Source: Massilia oculi (GTDB lineage Bacteria; Pseudomonadota; Gammaproteobacteria; Burkholderiales; Burkholderiaceae_D). Taken from it: 64,000 nt of DNA. The notes below the pieces were generated by a model, which ran no database searches, had not been told where the DNA came from, and worked only from the letters and a program-made list of their open reading frames with translations. Each line of letters opens with the position of its first letter. Positions within the stretch are counted from its first letter, which is position 1. Position numbers and translations under genes: made by a program. The stretch lies in NCBI RefSeq assembly GCF_003143515.1, contig NZ_CP029343.1, positions 930,001 through 994,000 on the forward strand, in the 5' to 3' direction. Shown here in pieces: positions 27,643-36,716 of this stretch.

Positions 27643-28674
27643 ATGACCAATGCTTTCCCTCCGAACCAGCAGTTCCTGCTCGCCGCCCGCCCGGTCGGGC
27701 TGCCCAGGCGCGAAGACTGGCAGTTCCACGAACAGGCCGTGCCCGAACCGGGCGAAGGCGAGATCGTGGTCAAGGTCCTGTACCTGTCGCTCGACCCCGC
27801 GATGCGCGGCTGGATGAACGAGGGCAAATCGTATATCCGTCCGGTGGCGATCGGCGAAGTCATGCGCGCCGGGGGCGTGGGCGTGGTGGTGGCCTCGCGT
27901 TCGCCGCGCCTCAACGTGGGCGATTACGTGATGGGCGGCACCGGCGTGCAGCGCTACTGGTCCGGCCCGGCCGACGACAAGACCGCCAACCTGGCCAGGA
28001 TCGATCCGCAAGTGGGCAACCTGACAGCCTGGCTGAACCTGCTGGGCATGCCCGGCATGACGGCGTACTTCGGCCTGCGCGACGTCGGCCAGGCCAGGGC
28101 CGGCGAGACGGTGGTGGTGTCGGGCGCGGCCGGCGCGGTCGGCATGACCGTGGGCCAGGTTGCGAAGCAGATGGGCTGCCGCGTGGTCGGCATCGCCGGC
28201 GGGTTTGATAAATGCGCTTTCGTCGTCGACCGCCTCGGCTTCGACGCCTGCATCGACTACAAGGCCGGCAACGTCGGCGCCGCCCTCAAGCAGCATTGCC
28301 CGCAGGGCGTCGACGTCTATTTCGACAACGTCGGCGGCGAGATCCTCGACACCGTCCTTACCCGCATCAACATGAAGGCGCGCATCGTGATCTGCGGCGC
28401 GATCTCGCAGTACAACGTGACCGAACCGGTCAAGGGTCCGGCCAACTACCTGGCGCTGCTGGTCAACCGCGCGCGCATGGAAGGCATGATCGTGTTCGAC
28501 TACGCGGCGCGCTATCCCGAAGCCGTGGCCCAGCTCGGCGAATGGCTCCAGCAAGGTGCGATCCAGAGCCATGAATACGTGGTCGATGGCTTCGAGCAGT
28601 TCCCGCAGGCGCTGCTGATGCTGTTCGAAGGCCGCAACCTCGGCAAGCTGGTGCTGAAAGTGGCGGACGCCTAG
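27643..28674 (+). CDS. NADP-dependent oxidoreductase, CurA/LTB4 dehydrogenase type
   Basis: Zinc-independent medium-chain reductase, 343 residues. The N-terminal GroES-like part has YLSLDPAMRGWMN, a hallmark of the 2-alkenal/leukotriene B4 dehydrogenase group; the Rossmann part has VVVSGAAGAVGMTVGQVAKQ and the VDVYFDNVGG block. These enzymes reduce activated double bonds with NADPH and help detoxify reactive aldehydes and quinones. ATG 27643 is chosen since GGAG sits six bases upstream; ATG 27631 is an in-frame alternative. Confidence 0.93.
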   Translation: MTNAFPPNQQFLLAARPVGLPRREDWQFHEQAVPEPGEGEIVVKVLYLSLDPAMRGWMNEGKSYIRPVAIGEVMRAGGVGVVVASRSPRLNVGDYVMGGTGVQRYWSGPADDKTANLARIDPQVGNLTAWLNLLGMPGMTAYFGLRDVGQARAGETVVVSGAAGAVGMTVGQVAKQMGCRVVGIAGGFDKCAFVVDRLGFDACIDYKAGNVGAALKQHCPQGVDVYFDNVGGEILDTVLTRINMKARIVICGAISQYNVTEPVKGPANYLALLVNRARMEGMIVFDYAARYPEAVAQLGEWLQQGAIQSHEYVVDGFEQFPQALLMLFEGRNLGKLVLKVADA

Positions 28675-28739
28675 AACTTGTCGCCGGCTCCACGGTCGTA
28701 CAGGTCAGGGCGCCCCGCCCTTTCTCCATGGAGCTGGCC

Positions 28740-29143
28740 ATGCTGTCCCTTTTCGAGAGTTTTTTCGCCAACCCGGCGCTGCAGGGCCCATTCGGCACGC
28801 CGGCGGGCGCGCCGCCGAACGCGCAACTGGCCACACAGCTGGGCGCGCAAGCGAACCAGCTGGCCACGCTGTCGCAGCGCAGCCATGAGCTGCTGGCGCG
28901 CGTGACCGACCTGAACCTGCAGATGGCGCGCCACTTCGTCGAGACCGCGCTCGACACCGGCCGCCAGCTCGCCGCCTGCACCGATCCCCTGCAACTGCCC
29001 CCACCGCGATGCGCGGCTGGCAGCCATTGGGCGAGCATGTGCGCGTCTGGCAGCAGGGCCTGATGGGTGTGATGGCCGAAGCCCAGACCGGCCTCGGCCA
29101 CGCAGCCGCGCTGGCGCCGGCGCCCGCGAAACGTGCCGCCTGA
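28740..29143 (+). pseudogene. Phasin family protein, frameshifted
   Basis: A small PHA-granule-associated protein. The first frame gives an amphipathic helical sequence (LATLSQRSHELLARVTDLNL, RHFVETALDTGRQL). At the C-run at 28998-29002 the frame breaks; one base back it continues TAMRGWQPLGEHVRVWQQ and ends with an Ala/Pro/Lys tail and TGA at 29141-29143. A single missing base is enough to restore a 134-residue phasin-like protein. GGAG lies six bases before ATG 28740. Phasins coat polyhydroxyalkanoate granules; phaB, an enzyme of PHA synthesis, lies at 46.3 kb. Confidence 0.72.
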
Positions 29144-29294
29144 GCGGGCCGACGCGCCGCATGGCGACGGGGCGGAACTAACGCTCACCACGTTTCTCTA
29201 ATCGCACGAGCGCAGCCTGAGATGGCTCCAAGTGCGTTCAAGCATAGCGTACGGCCTCTACAACTGACAGCCCCACGGGCACAAGGAGATCGAC

Positions 29295-29639
29295 ATGGCG
29301 ACCAGTAAGGAGAACGGAGGAAAGAGCAGCAGTCAGGGCAATGCCCAGAAGAGCGGGCCGCCCGCCAAGCGCGGCTTCGCGGCGATGGACCAGAACCAGC
29401 AGCGCGAAATCGCCAGCAAGGGTGGCCAGGCGGCCCATCAAAAAGGCACGGCGCACGAATTCGATTCCGAAGAAGCGCGCCGCGCCGGCCAGAAAGGCGG
29501 CGAGGCCGTGAGCCGCAACCGGGCCCATATGGCCGACATCGGCCGCAAGGGTGGCGAAAGCCGGCAATCGGCCCAACGCGCGGCAGCCGCCGCGGCTGCG
29601 GCCGCGCAGAAGGGCAACCGCCAGGGCGAAGAAAGCTAG
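29295..29639 (+). CDS. KGG-repeat stress-induced protein
   Basis: A hydrophilic protein of 114 residues with three KGG motifs (IASKGGQAAHQKGT, AGQKGGEAVSRN, IGRKGGESRQ), the pattern of the general-stress KGG/ConJ-YciG family, followed by an Ala-rich tail. The sequence is predicted to be disordered and highly soluble. Family members are induced in stationary phase, desiccation or motility-related conditions. AAGGAG is six bases from the ATG. The function is unknown at the molecular level. Confidence 0.87.
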   Translation: MATSKENGGKSSSQGNAQKSGPPAKRGFAAMDQNQQREIASKGGQAAHQKGTAHEFDSEEARRAGQKGGEAVSRNRAHMADIGRKGGESRQSAQRAAAAAAAAAQKGNRQGEES

Positions 29640-29723
29640 CGCGGCTGGCTGTTGGCGTTTCACGGAGCGGTCCCGGCGCAGACCCGCGCGGCGGGCCTGC
29701 GCCTGTGGTACATTGCCGGGCTT

Positions 29724-30239
29724 ATGCCTACCCTGAAATACCTGACCGCCTACCCGGACACCCTGCAAGCCCAGGTCAGCGGGCTGATCGAACAGAACCG
29801 CCTTGGCGACAGCTTGCGGCGCCGCTATCCCGAGCCGCACGACATCCGCACCGACCGCGCCCTGTACGACTATGTGCAAGATCTCAAGGACGACTACCTG
29901 CGCCAGGCCGCACCGGTCGCGAAGGTCGCCTTCGACAGCAAGATCCAGGTGATCCAGCATGCGCTGGGCCTGCACACCGCCATTTCGCGGGTCCAGGGTT
30001 CACGCCTGAAGGCCAAGCACGAGATCCGCATCGCCAGCCTGTTTCGCGACGCGCCGCTGCCCTTCCTGCGCATGATCGCCGTGCACGAATTGGCGCACCT
30101 GAAGGAAAAGGAACACGACAAGGCGTTCTACAAATTGTGCTGCTGGATGGAGCCGGACTACCACCAGCTCGAGTTCGACGTGCGCCTGTACCTGACCTGG
30201 CTCGACCTGTCCGGCGAGCGCTTGTGGAGCGGCGACTAG
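29724..30239 (+). CDS. YgjP-like metal-dependent hydrolase (DUF45)
   Basis: 171 residues. The zinc motif HELAHLKEKEHDKAFY gives HExxH plus a third His, as in the UTP pyrophosphatase/YgjP and M48-like group. A conserved ISRVQGSRLKAKHEIRIASL precedes it. ATG 29724 is preferred; the open frame upstream is not protein-like. The 3' end overlaps the stop of the convergent gene by four bases. YgjP in E. coli has UTP pyrophosphatase activity; whether that applies here is inference. Confidence 0.84.
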   Translation: MPTLKYLTAYPDTLQAQVSGLIEQNRLGDSLRRRYPEPHDIRTDRALYDYVQDLKDDYLRQAAPVAKVAFDSKIQVIQHALGLHTAISRVQGSRLKAKHEIRIASLFRDAPLPFLRMIAVHELAHLKEKEHDKAFYKLCCWMEPDYHQLEFDVRLYLTWLDLSGERLWSGD

Positions 30240-30634
30240 CTCGACTGCGCTGGCGCTGGCGACACCGGGGGCTCGCGCAGCGGCGATCTTCCCGCGCCAT
30301 CCGGCTGCGCCGCGCAAGCGCGCGTGCAGCGCTGGAGCGCCGTGTCGCAAGCGTCGAGGCGCGCCATCCGGCGTCCGTTGTCGCCGGCGGCATCGAGCGC
30401 GCGGGTCGCCTGGCCCGGCACCGCGCCCTGGGCAGTGCGCGCCAAGGGGTTGCGGTATTCCGGGGTAGACCCGGTCAAGCGCTGTTCCAGCGGCAGCGCC
30501 TGGGCCCCGGCACGGCATTCGCGTTGTTCGGAGGCGCACATCGAGGTGCAGAACGCCGGGTCCGCAGCCAGCGCAGGCCCGGCTACCGACGCGGCCAGGG
30601 TTGCGACGATGATCGACAAGACTGAACGCTTCAT
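30236..30634 (-). CDS. Exported Cys-containing hypothetical protein
   Basis: 132 residues with a signal peptide (MKRSVLSIIVATLAASVAGP, ending ALAADP) and a short mature part with six cysteines in two groups (CTSMCASEQREC; CDTALQRCTRAC). The CxxxC spacing suggests helical hairpin or disulfide-linked structure. ATG 30634 is used because it opens the signal peptide; the frame continues upstream without sense. No family recognised. Convergent with the YgjP-like gene. Confidence 0.62.
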   Translation of the reverse strand: MKRSVLSIIVATLAASVAGPALAADPAFCTSMCASEQRECRAGAQALPLEQRLTGSTPEYRNPLARTAQGAVPGQATRALDAAGDNGRRMARLDACDTALQRCTRACAAQPDGAGRSPLREPPVSPAPAQSS

Positions 30635-30879
30635 TCCAACCTTTCGTGAAAACGTGGCGGCATGCCATCCTGTCATCCTAGCCTGTTTTCGCACGGTGCG
30701 CCTCTCGGATGCCGCAACGCGTGCAGCCAATCGCCATCGTTGCACTTCAACAACGAACGTTTCGTAAAAGTAAATTTCTAACCATCGGTCACTCGACTTC
30801 GCGAACCGGCTCCGATACAGTCTGCACACTCGGAATTGCCGTCATCCCGAGCCCCCTCGCCTCCCGCCACTCACATCAC

Positions 30880-32145
30880 ATGGTTCAGCAACACACCTGG
30901 CGCCTGTCCGCCGCGTTCGCTACGTGCGCGCTCGCTTTCCTGTCCTCCCACGCCTGCGCCGCGGAAGCGCCGGGCGAGCCGGCCGTGTCCACGCCCGTTC
31001 TGAAGCTGTCCGGCTTCGGCACGCTGGGCGCGGTGTATTCAAGCGCGCGCAGCGCCGACTTCACCGCCTCGGTGCTGCGCGCCGATGGCGCCGGCCATAC
31101 GCGGGCCTGGAGCGCCGACGTCGACAGCCGCCTCGGCGTCCAGCTCGACCTCGACCTTGGCGCCTGGTCCGGCGTGCTGCAGGTGGTCAGCGAGCAGCGA
31201 CTGGACGGCAGCTACACACCCCAGATCGAATGGGCCAATATCAAATACCAGCTCACGCCCGACCTGGCCGTGCGCGCCGGCCGCATCGCCCTGCCCGTCT
31301 TCCTCGGCGCCGAATCGCGCAAGGTCGGCTACACGATCCCCTGGGTGCGCACGCCGGTCGAGGTCTACGGTTCCCTGCCCATTTCCAGCAGCGACGGCCT
31401 CGACGCCACCTGGCGCTGGAGCACGGGTTCCGTGCTGCATGCCACCCAGGTATTCGCCGGCCGCACCGACCAGGACTTGCGCAATCAGCTGCGCATCAAG
31501 GCCGAGGACATCGTCGGCCTGTCGCACAGCATCGAACGCGGCGCCGTCAGCACGCGCCTGTCGGCCGCCAGCGGGCGCCTGAACACCGCCATCGGCGAGG
31601 AATTGTTCACGGTGCTGCGCCGCTTCGGGCCGGCTGGCGGCGCACTGGCTGACCGCTACGAGATCAGGGACAAACGTGTCTCCATGGTCAGCATCGGCGT
31701 GAGCGTCGATCCGGGCCCCTGGTTCGTCACCGCCGAGTGCGGCCGCACCCGCACCGAGTCGCTGCTCGGCGGCGGCACCTCGATGTATATCGGCGCAGGA
31801 CTGCGCCGCGGCGCGCTGACGCCCTACGCCGGCTACGCCCAGGTGCGCGCCGACGTCCCGACCCGCGATCCCGGCCTGCCGCTGGACGGCCTGACGCCGC
31901 CACTGGCCGCGGCGGCCGGCCAGATCAACGCCGGCATCAACGAGTTTCTGGCGGCGATCCCGGTGCAGTCCACCTGGAGCGCCGGCCTGCGCTGGGATGC
32001 GGCGACCAATATCGCGCTCAAGCTGCAGTTCGACCGGCTGCGTCCGCGCGATGGCTCGCGCGGCACCCTGATCAACAACCAGCCCGACCTGCGTCCCGAC
32101 CGCGCGGTGCATGTCGGCAGCCTGGCCCTGGACTTCGTGTTCTGA
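30880..32145 (+). CDS. Outer-membrane beta-barrel porin-like protein
   Basis: 421 residues with a signal peptide (cleavage near HACAAE) and a mature part full of alternating hydrophobic/polar strands with GW/GY/GR turn patterns, ending in ALDFVF, a terminal Phe as expected for outer-membrane barrels. It starts with VLKLSGFGTLGAVYSSA, typical of a porin-like first strand. The ligand is unknown. The stop overlaps the start of a phosphate-binding-like gene (TGATG), and a GGDEF/EAL gene follows, which suggests an uptake and sensing role. ATG 30880 is chosen from the signal peptide; the upstream region is a 245-base gap with a possible promoter. Confidence 0.8.
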   Translation: MVQQHTWRLSAAFATCALAFLSSHACAAEAPGEPAVSTPVLKLSGFGTLGAVYSSARSADFTASVLRADGAGHTRAWSADVDSRLGVQLDLDLGAWSGVLQVVSEQRLDGSYTPQIEWANIKYQLTPDLAVRAGRIALPVFLGAESRKVGYTIPWVRTPVEVYGSLPISSSDGLDATWRWSTGSVLHATQVFAGRTDQDLRNQLRIKAEDIVGLSHSIERGAVSTRLSAASGRLNTAIGEELFTVLRRFGPAGGALADRYEIRDKRVSMVSIGVSVDPGPWFVTAECGRTRTESLLGGGTSMYIGAGLRRGALTPYAGYAQVRADVPTRDPGLPLDGLTPPLAAAAGQINAGINEFLAAIPVQSTWSAGLRWDAATNIALKLQFDRLRPRDGSRGTLINNQPDLRPDRAVHVGSLALDFVF

Positions 32146-32591
32146 TGCGCGCGCTCCCTCGTTCCTTGCCATCCGTGCGGCGCCTGCTCGCCATTCTCGC
32201 CCTCAGCCTGGCCACCGCCAACGCCTCGGCCGAACTGGTGGTGGTGGTCTCCAGCCGCAGCCCGGTAACGGCCATCAACGCCGAACAGGTGGCCGCGATC
32301 TTCCTCGGCCATGCCAGCCGCTTCCCGGACGGCGCCCAGGCGGTCGCCGTCGACCAGCCGCTCGGCGCGCCGCAGCGCGACAGCTTCTACCGCGGACTCA
32401 CCGGCAAGACGCCTGCCCTGCTCAAGGCGCACTGGTCGAAGATGGTGTTCACTGGTCGAGGCCAGCCACCGCGCGAAGCCAGTGGCGACGCCGGCGTGCG
32501 CCGCCTCGTGGCCGGGAATCCGGCGATGATCGGCTATATCGGGCGCGAGGCGCTCGACGCCTCGGTCCGCGCCGTGCTGGTCCTGCCGTGA
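32145..32591 (+). CDS. PstS-like periplasmic substrate-binding protein, short
   Basis: 148 residues with a signal peptide (ending ANASAEL). The rest resembles the first lobe of type 2 phosphate-binding proteins (VVVVSSRSPVTAINAEQVAA, FYRGLTGKTPALLKAHWSK, NPAMIGYIGREALD). It is about half the size of PstS, which is normal for this small subfamily found next to porins and c-di-GMP proteins. The ATG overlaps the porin stop. A phosphate or oxyanion ligand is inferred only from the family. Confidence 0.8.
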   Translation: MRALPRSLPSVRRLLAILALSLATANASAELVVVVSSRSPVTAINAEQVAAIFLGHASRFPDGAQAVAVDQPLGAPQRDSFYRGLTGKTPALLKAHWSKMVFTGRGQPPREASGDAGVRRLVAGNPAMIGYIGREALDASVRAVLVLP

Positions 32592-32598
32592 GGATGCG

Positions 32599-35301
32599 AT
32601 GAACACGCTCGCGTCCACCACCTCGCCGGCCGCGCCGTCCCGGATCCGGGTGCGCCGCATGCCCGCGCGCTGGCTCGCCCTCGCGCTCGAGACCCACATC
32701 TCGCTGCCGCTGTTCGCCCTGCTCCTGCTGGGCGCCATGTGGTTCGCCGCCCTGCACGTGATCGAGGCGGAACGCCGCACCGCGGAGGCCGCCACGCGCG
32801 ACGCCACCCACGAGCTGCTCGATACCTACGAGGCGCAGATGGCGCGCAGTCTCAGCAACATCGACCAGACCCTGCGCGTGCTGAAATACGCGGTGGAGCA
32901 GAACGGCCCGTCGGGCGCGCTCCCCGCGCTGGCGGCCAGGGGGCTGCTGCCGCCCGGCCTGGTCTTCCAGGTCGAGATCACCGACAGCCACGGACGCGTG
33001 GTGGCCAGCAATCCGGATGCCGGCCCGCGCGACCTGTCCGGCGCCAGTTATTTCGAGTTCCACCGCCACATCCGGCACGACCTGCCCTACGTGAGCCAGG
33101 CCATCGCCCGGGGCAACGAATCGCAGCTGCATTTCTCGCGCCGCATCGACGACGACGCCGGCCGCTTCGCCGGGGTGGCGATCGTCGCCGTCGACCCGGC
33201 CTATTTCACCAGCTCATATGAACGCTCGCGCCAGGGCGAGCGGGGCCTGCTCGGCCTGGTCGGCGTCGACGGCGTGGTGCGCGCGATGCGGATCGGCGAA
33301 CAGGTCTCCTGGGGCCAGTCCTACACGGCCGGCCCCACCGGCATCGTCGGCTTGCGCGCCTGCCGCATCGATGGCGAGACGCGCTACACCAGCAGCCGGC
33401 CGCTGGGTGGATTTCCGCTGCTGGCAGTGGCCGGCCTGTCGGAGAGCGAACAGATGGCGCAATTTCGCCAGCAGCGGCGCGCCTGGCTGCTGGGCGCCGG
33501 CGCCGGCAGCACGCTACTGGTGGCGGTGGTGATCCTGGTCAGCGCCTGGTCGTGGCAGCTGGCCAAGGCGCGCGGGCGCGAGCGCCAGGCCCAGGAGACC
33601 TATGCCGCCGCATCCGAGGCCAGCCCGGACGCCTTCTTCGTCCTGCGCAGCATCGTGAACCAGCGGGGACGCGTGACCGACTTCACCATCGTCACCACCA
33701 ACAGCCGCGCCGAACAACTCACCGGCCTGCCCAAGGAGCATCTGGCGGGCCAGCGCATGTCGGTGATGCTGCCAGGCGCCTTCAGCGCCGGCATCTTCAC
33801 CGACCTGGCCGCGGTGGCGCTGGACGGCGTCACGCGCGAAACCGAATGGCTGGCGCGCACGCTGCCGCATGGCGAGCGCTGGCTGTACCGCCAGGCGGTC
33901 GCGGTCGAGGGCGGCGTGGTAGTGATCGTGCGCGACATCACCGACCGCAAGCTGGCCGAAGAGCGCATCCGCCACCTCGCCCATCATGACGACCTGACCG
34001 GCCTGCCCAACCGCAGCCTGCTGCGCGAGCGCCTCGACCAGGCGATCGCGACCGCCGCCAGCGACGGCGGCGCCGTGGGCCTGGCTTTCATCGACCTCGA
34101 TGGCTTCAAGCTGGTCAACGACGCCCTCGGCCACAACGCCGGCGACGCGCTGCTGAAAGTGGTCGGCGCGCGCATGGGGCGCTGCCTGCGCGCGGGCGAC
34201 ACGCTGGCGCGCTTCGGCGGCGACGAATTCGTGATCCTCTTGCCCGCCCTGACGGGCGAGCCGGGTTCGATCGCGCCGCTGCTGGAACGGGTGCGCCAGG
34301 CGGTCACCGAGCCGGTGCTGGTCGAGGGCCAGGAAGTGCAGGTCAGCTGCAGCATCGGCGTGACCTTCTATCCGCGCGATGGGGTCGACGCCAACGCCCT
34401 GATGATGCACGCCGACGTCGCCATGTACCGCGCCAAGGAGCTGGGCAACGACAACGTCCAGTTCTATGCCAGCGAGATGAACGCCAGCATCGACGAGAAG
34501 CTGATGCTGCTGGAAGGTTTGCGCGACGCGCTCGACACCTGCGCCGACGATCACGCCGGCCCCTGCCAGTTCGAGCTGCTGTACCAGCCCAAGGTCGACC
34601 TGCGATCGGGCCGCCTGTTCGGCGTGGAAGCGCTGATCCGCTGGCACCATCCGGAACAAGGGCTGGTCTCGCCCGATCGCTTCATCGGCCTGGCCGAAGA
34701 GAGCGGCCTGATCGTCCCGATCGGCGAATGGGTGCTGCGCACCGCGTGCGCCCAGAGCGTCGCCTGGCGCGCCGCCGGCCTGCCGCCGGTGAGCATGTCG
34801 GTCAACGTCTCGGCGCGCCAGTTCGAGGACAAGCGCCTGGTCGAGCGCATCGCCGACGCCCTGGGCGCGAGCGGCCTGCCGCCCGAAGGCCTCGAGGTCG
34901 AGGTGACCGAGAGCCTGATCATGCGCGACCTGGGCCGCTCGGTGGACAAGATGCGCGAGCTGAAGGCCATGGGCGTGTCGCTCTCGATCGACGATTTCGG
35001 CACCGGCTACTCCAGCCTGTCGGCGCTGAAGTCGTTCCCGATCAGCCGCCTCAAGATCGACAAGTCTTTCGTGGCCGACCTGGCCGACCGCGCCGACGAC
35101 CAGGCGATCGCGCTGGCCGTGATCTCGCTCGGCCATAAGCTGAACCTGCGCGTGATCGCCGAGGGCGTCGAGACCGAGCAGCAGCGCGACTTTTTGCGCG
35201 CCAACGACTGCGACGAGATGCAGGGCTATCTGTTCAGCCGCCCGCTGCCCGCGCAGGCGCTGGCGCGCCTGCTGGCCGATGGCCGTGGGAGCGTTGCGTA
35301 A
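32599..35301 (+). CDS. Cache-PAS-GGDEF-EAL signalling protein
   Basis: 900-residue inner-membrane c-di-GMP enzyme. Membrane helices at about residues 33-52 and 293-315 bracket a periplasmic Cache-like sensor. A PAS domain follows (about 330-440), then GGDEF (about 450-610) with intact FGGDEFVILL, then EAL (about 640-890) with EALIRW and the catalytic NVSARQFED, VEVTESLIM and DDFGTGYSSLS blocks. Both domains look active by motif, so net activity cannot be told. It lies eight bases downstream of the phosphate-binding-like gene, so a ligand in the periplasm may tune it. Confidence 0.93.
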   Translation: MNTLASTTSPAAPSRIRVRRMPARWLALALETHISLPLFALLLLGAMWFAALHVIEAERRTAEAATRDATHELLDTYEAQMARSLSNIDQTLRVLKYAVEQNGPSGALPALAARGLLPPGLVFQVEITDSHGRVVASNPDAGPRDLSGASYFEFHRHIRHDLPYVSQAIARGNESQLHFSRRIDDDAGRFAGVAIVAVDPAYFTSSYERSRQGERGLLGLVGVDGVVRAMRIGEQVSWGQSYTAGPTGIVGLRACRIDGETRYTSSRPLGGFPLLAVAGLSESEQMAQFRQQRRAWLLGAGAGSTLLVAVVILVSAWSWQLAKARGRERQAQETYAAASEASPDAFFVLRSIVNQRGRVTDFTIVTTNSRAEQLTGLPKEHLAGQRMSVMLPGAFSAGIFTDLAAVALDGVTRETEWLARTLPHGERWLYRQAVAVEGGVVVIVRDITDRKLAEERIRHLAHHDDLTGLPNRSLLRERLDQAIATAASDGGAVGLAFIDLDGFKLVNDALGHNAGDALLKVVGARMGRCLRAGDTLARFGGDEFVILLPALTGEPGSIAPLLERVRQAVTEPVLVEGQEVQVSCSIGVTFYPRDGVDANALMMHADVAMYRAKELGNDNVQFYASEMNASIDEKLMLLEGLRDALDTCADDHAGPCQFELLYQPKVDLRSGRLFGVEALIRWHHPEQGLVSPDRFIGLAEESGLIVPIGEWVLRTACAQSVAWRAAGLPPVSMSVNVSARQFEDKRLVERIADALGASGLPPEGLEVEVTESLIMRDLGRSVDKMRELKAMGVSLSIDDFGTGYSSLSALKSFPISRLKIDKSFVADLADRADDQAIALAVISLGHKLNLRVIAEGVETEQQRDFLRANDCDEMQGYLFSRPLPAQALARLLADGRGSVA

Positions 35302-35316
35302 AGCCGGCTACGGCCC

Positions 35317-35919
35317 TTATCCGCGCAATCCCCTGGCCTCGGCGTCGGCCTCGACCGCCGCCTGAACGGCGGGTGCCGGCGCCGCCGCGCGCAGGCGCCG
35401 GATCAACTCGACCGGGTCGCTCTCGGCCAGCATCAGACCCTCGTGTTCCGGCCGCACAAAGCCTTCTTGTACCTGGTGCCGCACGAAGGCGCGCAGTCCG
35501 TCGTAGAAACCGTTCACATTGAGCAGGCCGATCGGCTTGGCATGGATGCCCAGCTGGGCCCAGGTCACCATCTCGAACAGCTCTTCCAGCGTGCCCATCC
35601 CGCCCGGCATGGCGATGAAGCCTTCCGACAGGTCCGACATCATCGCCTTGCGCTCGTGCATGTCCTTGACCACGAACAGGCGGGTCAGGCCGGCGTGGCC
35701 GACCTCGCGCTCGACCAGCGCGCGCGGGATCACGCCGGTCGCTTCGCCGCCGAGGCGCAGCACCTCGTCGGCGATCACGCCCATCAGGCCGACCTTGCCG
35801 CCGCCATAGACCAGGGCGATATTGTGCTCGACCATGGCGCGTGCGAGGGCGCGCGCGGCGTCGGCATACAGGGGGTTGGCGCCGTGCGCGGCGCCGCAAT
35901 AGACGGCCAGGGTTTTCAT
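35317..35919 (-). CDS. TIGR00730 family Rossmann-fold (LOG) protein
   Basis: 200 residues of the LOG/lysine-decarboxylase-like family, with the signature PGGMGTLEELFE and the upstream VYGGGKVGLMGV. LOG proteins release cytokinin-type bases from nucleoside monophosphates by cleaving the N-glycosidic bond; bacterial members are mostly nucleotide phosphoribohydrolases. ATG 35919 fits the conserved MKTLAVYCGA opening. It starts ten bases after the TetR stop, so it is in the TetR operon. Confidence 0.9.
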   Translation of the reverse strand: MKTLAVYCGAAHGANPLYADAARALARAMVEHNIALVYGGGKVGLMGVIADEVLRLGGEATGVIPRALVEREVGHAGLTRLFVVKDMHERKAMMSDLSEGFIAMPGGMGTLEELFEMVTWAQLGIHAKPIGLLNVNGFYDGLRAFVRHQVQEGFVRPEHEGLMLAESDPVELIRRLRAAAPAPAVQAAVEADAEARGLRG

Positions 35920-35929
35920 CGTGTCAGCC

Positions 35930-36625
35930 TCAGAAGAAGTCGGCGCCCGGCTTGGCGTCGGCCGACAGTTTTTGGAGATAGTCGTCGGACAGCTTTTCGA
36001 ACAGCACCCGGGTCTCGCCGCGCAGGTAGGGGCCGACCATCGACAGCACCTGGTAGCAGCCGCGCGCCAGCGCGTCGGCGATGGCCTGCTGCTCGCTGTA
36101 CTTGCGCGGGTTGCGCACGTATTCGAACGACAGCCAGTAGGTCGCAACCACCACCATATTGGTCGCCATGGCGCCGATCTGCTGGTCCGACGCCTCGAGC
36201 GAGCCTTCGCTGCGCAGGTCTTCGCACAGCTGGCGCGCGACCTTGATCTTGTGGGCGTGGATGGCCTTGAAGTGCAGTTCGAGCTTGCGGTTGCGCGACA
36301 GCAGGTCGTTCAGGTCGCGGTAGAAGAAGCGGTAGCGCCAGATCAGCTTGAACATATGGTGCAGGTACAGCCACACGTCTTCCATGTTCGAACGGCGCCC
36401 GGCCGGCACCGCGAGCACGCGCTCGATCTCCGCCTCGAACTGGACGAAGATCGAATTGACGATGTCGTCCTTGTTGCGGAAATGGTAATACAGATTGCCG
36501 GGCGAGATATTCATCTCCTCGGCAATGACGGTCGTCGTGATATTGGGCTCGCCAAACTCGTTGAACAGCCTGAGCGACAGCTCGAGAATGCGTTCACGGG
36601 TGCGGCGCGGGGCTTTTTGTTGCAT
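35930..36625 (-). CDS. TetR family transcriptional regulator
   Basis: 231 residues. The N-terminal helix-turn-helix (TTTVIAEEMNISPGNLYYHF) is typical TetR. The larger C-terminal part (about residues 60-220) is a ligand-binding or dimerisation domain with aromatic-rich helices (LIWRYRFFYRDLNDLL). ATG 36625 is used; the frame is open farther upstream but without sense. A perfect 20-bp palindrome lies 38 bases upstream (36663-36682), a likely autoregulatory operator. It is followed by the LOG gene in the same transcription unit. Confidence 0.9.
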   Translation of the reverse strand: MQQKAPRRTRERILELSLRLFNEFGEPNITTTVIAEEMNISPGNLYYHFRNKDDIVNSIFVQFEAEIERVLAVPAGRRSNMEDVWLYLHHMFKLIWRYRFFYRDLNDLLSRNRKLELHFKAIHAHKIKVARQLCEDLRSEGSLEASDQQIGAMATNMVVVATYWLSFEYVRNPRKYSEQQAIADALARGCYQVLSMVGPYLRGETRVLFEKLSDDYLQKLSADAKPGADFF

Positions 36626-36662
36626 GTAGGCCGAAGTTAATAGTGCATTCCCGCAAGGATAA

Positions 36663-36682
36663 CATCGAACGGTCGTTCGATG
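36663..36682. promoter_or_regulatory. Predicted TetR operator, 20-bp palindrome
   Basis: CATCGAACG, a GT spacer, then CGTTCGATG: nine-base perfect arms with a two-base centre, the usual geometry for TetR-family sites. It sits 38 to 57 bases before the TetR start codon, where a promoter would be. A second, imperfect GATC-containing palindrome follows at 36690-36704. Confidence 0.68.
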
Positions 36683-36716
36683 AATCTTTCGATCGGCCCG
36701 ATCGCATCGCCCCCGT

